Below are positions 62,005-64,000 of a stretch of DNA of 64,000 bases, piece after piece. Numbering within the stretch: position 1 is the first letter of the stretch; each line of letters starts with the position of its first letter. This stretch comes from Mobilitalea sibirica (lineage in GTDB: Bacteria > Bacillota > Clostridia > Lachnospirales > Lachnospiraceae), in NCBI RefSeq assembly GCF_015999265.1, contig NZ_JAEAGR010000001.1, forward strand, positions 124,001 to 188,000, written 5' to 3'. Below the pieces are notes generated by a model. That model saw only the letters and a program-made list of their open reading frames with translations. It was not told the origin of the DNA and made no database searches. Position numbers and translations under genes: made by a program.

Positions 62005-62826
62005 TTGAATATAGCAGTTCTCAGTGGAAAGGGAGGAACCGGTAAAACAACTGTGTCTACGAACCTCGCTCTTGCAATGAATAGAAACTATGTTGATTGT
62101 GATGTGGAAGAGCCGAACGGCTTCCTGTTTTTAAAACCGGAAGTAACTGCCAGGCAAGTTGTTACTGTAGGAGTTCCCGACATTGATAAAGCAAAATGTA
62201 CTTTATGCGGGGCGTGCGCTAAGGTATGCCGTTTTCATGCTTTGGCAAAAGCGGGAAGTGATATTGTTATTTTTGAAAAACTATGTCATGATTGCAGCGC
62301 CTGTAAGCTGGTATGCAAAGAAGATGCTTTAAGCTATCGAAGGCGAAATATAGGTATCATCGAGCAAGGGATCAGCAGAGGGATTGAATGTAGCGCCGGC
62401 ATTTTAAATGTAGGGGAGCCTATGGCTGTACCTGTAATCAAAGAATTACTCAGTAAGTTGCAAAACAAGGATTATCTTATCGATTGTCCGCCGGGAACCT
62501 CCTGTAATGTAGTAAATACGTTAAAATATGCGAATGCAGCTCTGCTGGTTACAGAACCGTCGCAGTTTGGACTCCATGATCTAAAATTGGCGATTGAACT
62601 GGTGAAGCTCTATCACATTCCCTTTGGAGTAATTATTAATAAGGATGATGGGGATGAAAATTTTATAAAGGAGTATTGTAAAGAAAATCAGATTAAGTTA
62701 CTGGGAGTCATACCATACAGTCAGGAGGCTGCGAAAGCTTATTCCATAGGCTGCATACTGTATGATAAACAGCCTTATACACAGATATTTGATCATATCA
62801 GCATGGTAATAAAGGAGGCGCTTTGA
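62005..62826 (+). CDS. MinD/Mrp-like ATPase with ferredoxin insert
   Basis: A 273-residue P-loop ATPase of the MinD/Mrp/NBP35 group with an inserted 2x4Fe-4S ferredoxin domain. The deviant Walker A is LSGKGGTGKTT at the N-terminus. The inserted clusters are CTLCGACAKVCRF (about 56-68) and CHDCSACKLVCK (about 82-93). The Walker B-like LIDCPPGTSC and VTEPSQFGLHDL follow. It is probably an iron-sulfur carrier or scaffold. TTG 62005 is chosen for the GGAGG upstream; the ATG-like frame start at 61963 lies inside the preceding gene. Confidence 0.9.
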   Translation: MNIAVLSGKGGTGKTTVSTNLALAMNRNYVDCDVEEPNGFLFLKPEVTARQVVTVGVPDIDKAKCTLCGACAKVCRFHALAKAGSDIVIFEKLCHDCSACKLVCKEDALSYRRRNIGIIEQGISRGIECSAGILNVGEPMAVPVIKELLSKLQNKDYLIDCPPGTSCNVVNTLKYANAALLVTEPSQFGLHDLKLAIELVKLYHIPFGVIINKDDGDENFIKEYCKENQIKLLGVIPYSQEAAKAYSIGCILYDKQPYTQIFDHISMVIKEAL

Positions 62827-63710
62827 TGGAACTGGTTATCCTAAGCGGTAAGGGAGGAACAGGCAAAACGACTGTAGTGGCAGCCTTATCGGAACTATCT
62901 GGGGGAGCCGTTAGAATTGATTGTGATGTCGATGCTCCGAATCTGTATCTGTATTATCAGGGCGATGATATCGACCAAGATAGTTTTTACGGTGGACTAA
63001 AGGCAATCATTGATGAAGGAAGATGTATTGGTTGTGGAGTCTGCGAACAGATTTGCAGATTTGACGCCATCCGGTTACCGATGATTGATGGTTTTTCCTG
63101 TGAGGGTTGCGGTGCTTGTGTTTTAGTATGTCCCCAGCATGCAATTCGGCTGGTGGATGAAAAAACAGCAGATACATTTATCACCAAAACAGATACCGGT
63201 ATTATATCCAGAGCCAGAATGGAGATCGGAAGTGATGGTTCCGGTAAGTTAGTAACGTTCTTAAGAAAGAACAGTAAGCAATTTGAACCGGATAATTCCC
63301 TAACATTAATTGACGGATCACCGGGTATTGGATGCACCGTGATATCCTCTATTACAGGAGCGGATGCTGCTTTAATTGTTACAGAGCCGACGCAGTCAGG
63401 ACTTTCGGATTTAAAAAGGATATTAGAACTTACAAAACATTTTGATCTTCTTACTATGGTTTGTATTAATAAATATGATATTAACGAAGAAATGTCAAAA
63501 AAAATTGAGGATTTTGTCAGAGAGGCTGATATCCCTATGGCAGGTAAAATTCCCTTTGATAAAACCGTTATGGTTGCTCTTAACCAATTAAGGCCGATCA
63601 CAAAATTTAATGAAAGTCCGGCAAATAAAGCAATAGTTAGAATGTGGGACTGTATTACAAAACATTTATCAGATGAATGTGGATATATGCATAAATACCC
63701 CTCGTTATAA
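62826..63710 (+). CDS. MinD/Mrp-like ATPase with ferredoxin insert, paralogue
   Basis: A 294-residue paralogue of the preceding protein: LSGKGGTGKTTVVAAL, cluster motifs CIGCGVCEQICRFDAI and CEGCGACVLVCPQHAI, LIDGSPGIGCTV and VTEPTQSGLSDL. The pair probably acts as a heterodimer, since MinD-type ATPases dimerise on ATP. ATG 62826 overlaps the previous stop (TGATG), with AAGGAGG upstream. The C-terminal tail is longer and ends in a His/Tyr-rich stretch. Confidence 0.9.
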   Translation: MELVILSGKGGTGKTTVVAALSELSGGAVRIDCDVDAPNLYLYYQGDDIDQDSFYGGLKAIIDEGRCIGCGVCEQICRFDAIRLPMIDGFSCEGCGACVLVCPQHAIRLVDEKTADTFITKTDTGIISRARMEIGSDGSGKLVTFLRKNSKQFEPDNSLTLIDGSPGIGCTVISSITGADAALIVTEPTQSGLSDLKRILELTKHFDLLTMVCINKYDINEEMSKKIEDFVREADIPMAGKIPFDKTVMVALNQLRPITKFNESPANKAIVRMWDCITKHLSDECGYMHKYPSL

Positions 63711-63863
63711 AAGTTTATTTTAGAAGTAAAAATTAAAAAGCCGTAACTATGCTATTTTAATGTAAAAATATTATCGAATTTATATTATGAAAAATTAGAA
63801 AAGATATGACTTAACAAAACATACGCTATTTTTTATAAAATATTAAAAATGGAGGAATATGAA

Positions 63864-64000
63864 ATGAAAATTGCAATTGCTAGTGATGGAGTGATGGTAA
63901 GCGGACATTTTGGTCATTGTGAGGGGTTTACGGTCTATGAAGTTGTAAAAGATAAAATCACCGATAAGGTGTTTGCGAAAAATCCCGGTCACAGACCCGG
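63864..64000 (+). CDS. NifX/NifB-associated-like protein, 5' part (cut by window edge)
   Basis: The frame from ATG 63864, with GGAGG upstream, reads MKIAIASDGVMVSGHFGHCEGF and continues to the window end. SGHFGHCEGFTVYEV is the PF02579 N-terminal motif. It is similar in kind to the protein at 61623, so two such proteins flank the ATPase pair. The 153-nt gap before it is AT-rich with no clear terminator. Only about 45 residues are seen. Confidence 0.85.
   Translation, partial: MKIAIASDGVMVSGHFGHCEGFTVYEVVKDKITDKVFAKNPGHRP

Noticed and set aside
61623-64000. Nitrogenase cofactor genes
   Set aside because: NifX-like proteins here are paired with ferredoxin-MinD ATPases; no nifH, nifD, nifK, nifE, nifN or nifB is visible.

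Overview
The window is AT-rich DNA with AGGAGG-type ribosome binding sites, frequent TTG/GTG starts and sigma-A promoters. It encodes a Csp-like subtilase, a second FtsH-type protease, cytoplasmic chemoreceptors, an old-yellow-enzyme NADPH dehydrogenase and ferredoxin-type MinD ATPases. It also carries two small paralogues behind sigma-K-like promoters. Together these point to an anaerobic, motile, spore-forming Firmicute, most likely Lachnospiraceae or a related Clostridia. That assignment is inference; there is no rRNA or other marker gene here.

Layout. (1) 1-9221: a UDP-sugar pair (UDP-glucose dehydrogenase, UDP-glucuronate 4-epimerase) runs into an uncharacterised RiPP locus. The locus has a PqqD-like recognition protein, a radical SAM/SPASM maturase, a 50-residue Trp/Cys-rich precursor whose start lies inside the maturase gene, an HPr-kinase-like protein, an S26-type peptidase, an ABC exporter and a convergent nucleotidyltransferase. 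A second UDP-glucose dehydrogenase follows, and it has lost its catalytic cysteine. (2) 9.5-14.8 kb: RidA, a P-loop kinase-like protein, NamA, a soluble chemoreceptor with a C-terminal sensor, and ManA. (3) 15-19.9 kb, minus strand: a chemoreceptor fused to a sugar-binding-protein domain, then a rhodanese lipoprotein / two half-permeases / 4Fe-4S membrane protein operon. (4) 20-33.3 kb: a cytochrome-b5-like protein, two sporulation-type paralogues, GH1 and GH2 glycosidases, a beta-propeller protein, FtsH2, a subtilase and a TraB/GumN protein.

(5) 33.6-60.7 kb: a plus-strand Wzx/Wzy-type surface polysaccharide cluster of about 27 kb. It starts with a fused Wzz/BY-kinase and its PHP phosphatase. 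Next come a PglF/PglE/acetyltransferase/PglC-type set that would make and attach a 4-amino-4,6-dideoxy sugar, and an unusual decoration block of two DegT-like proteins, a FemAB-like protein, a PIG-L deacetylase and WbqC. The rest is four GT4 glycosyltransferases (one fused to an acetyltransferase), two O-acyltransferases, Wzy, a Wzx flippase fused to a GH88/105-like domain, and CapE-CapF-CapG for UDP-N-acetyl-L-fucosamine. (6) 60.9-64 kb: a small membrane protein, a dispersed palindromic repeat, and a NifX-like / MinD-ferredoxin ATPase pair / NifX-like cluster cut by the right edge.

Main points of interest: the RiPP locus with its hidden precursor, the cysteine-less UDP-glucose dehydrogenase, the flippase-glycosidase fusion, the chemoreceptor-binding-protein fusion, the paired sigma-K-like promoters and a long palindromic repeat present three times.
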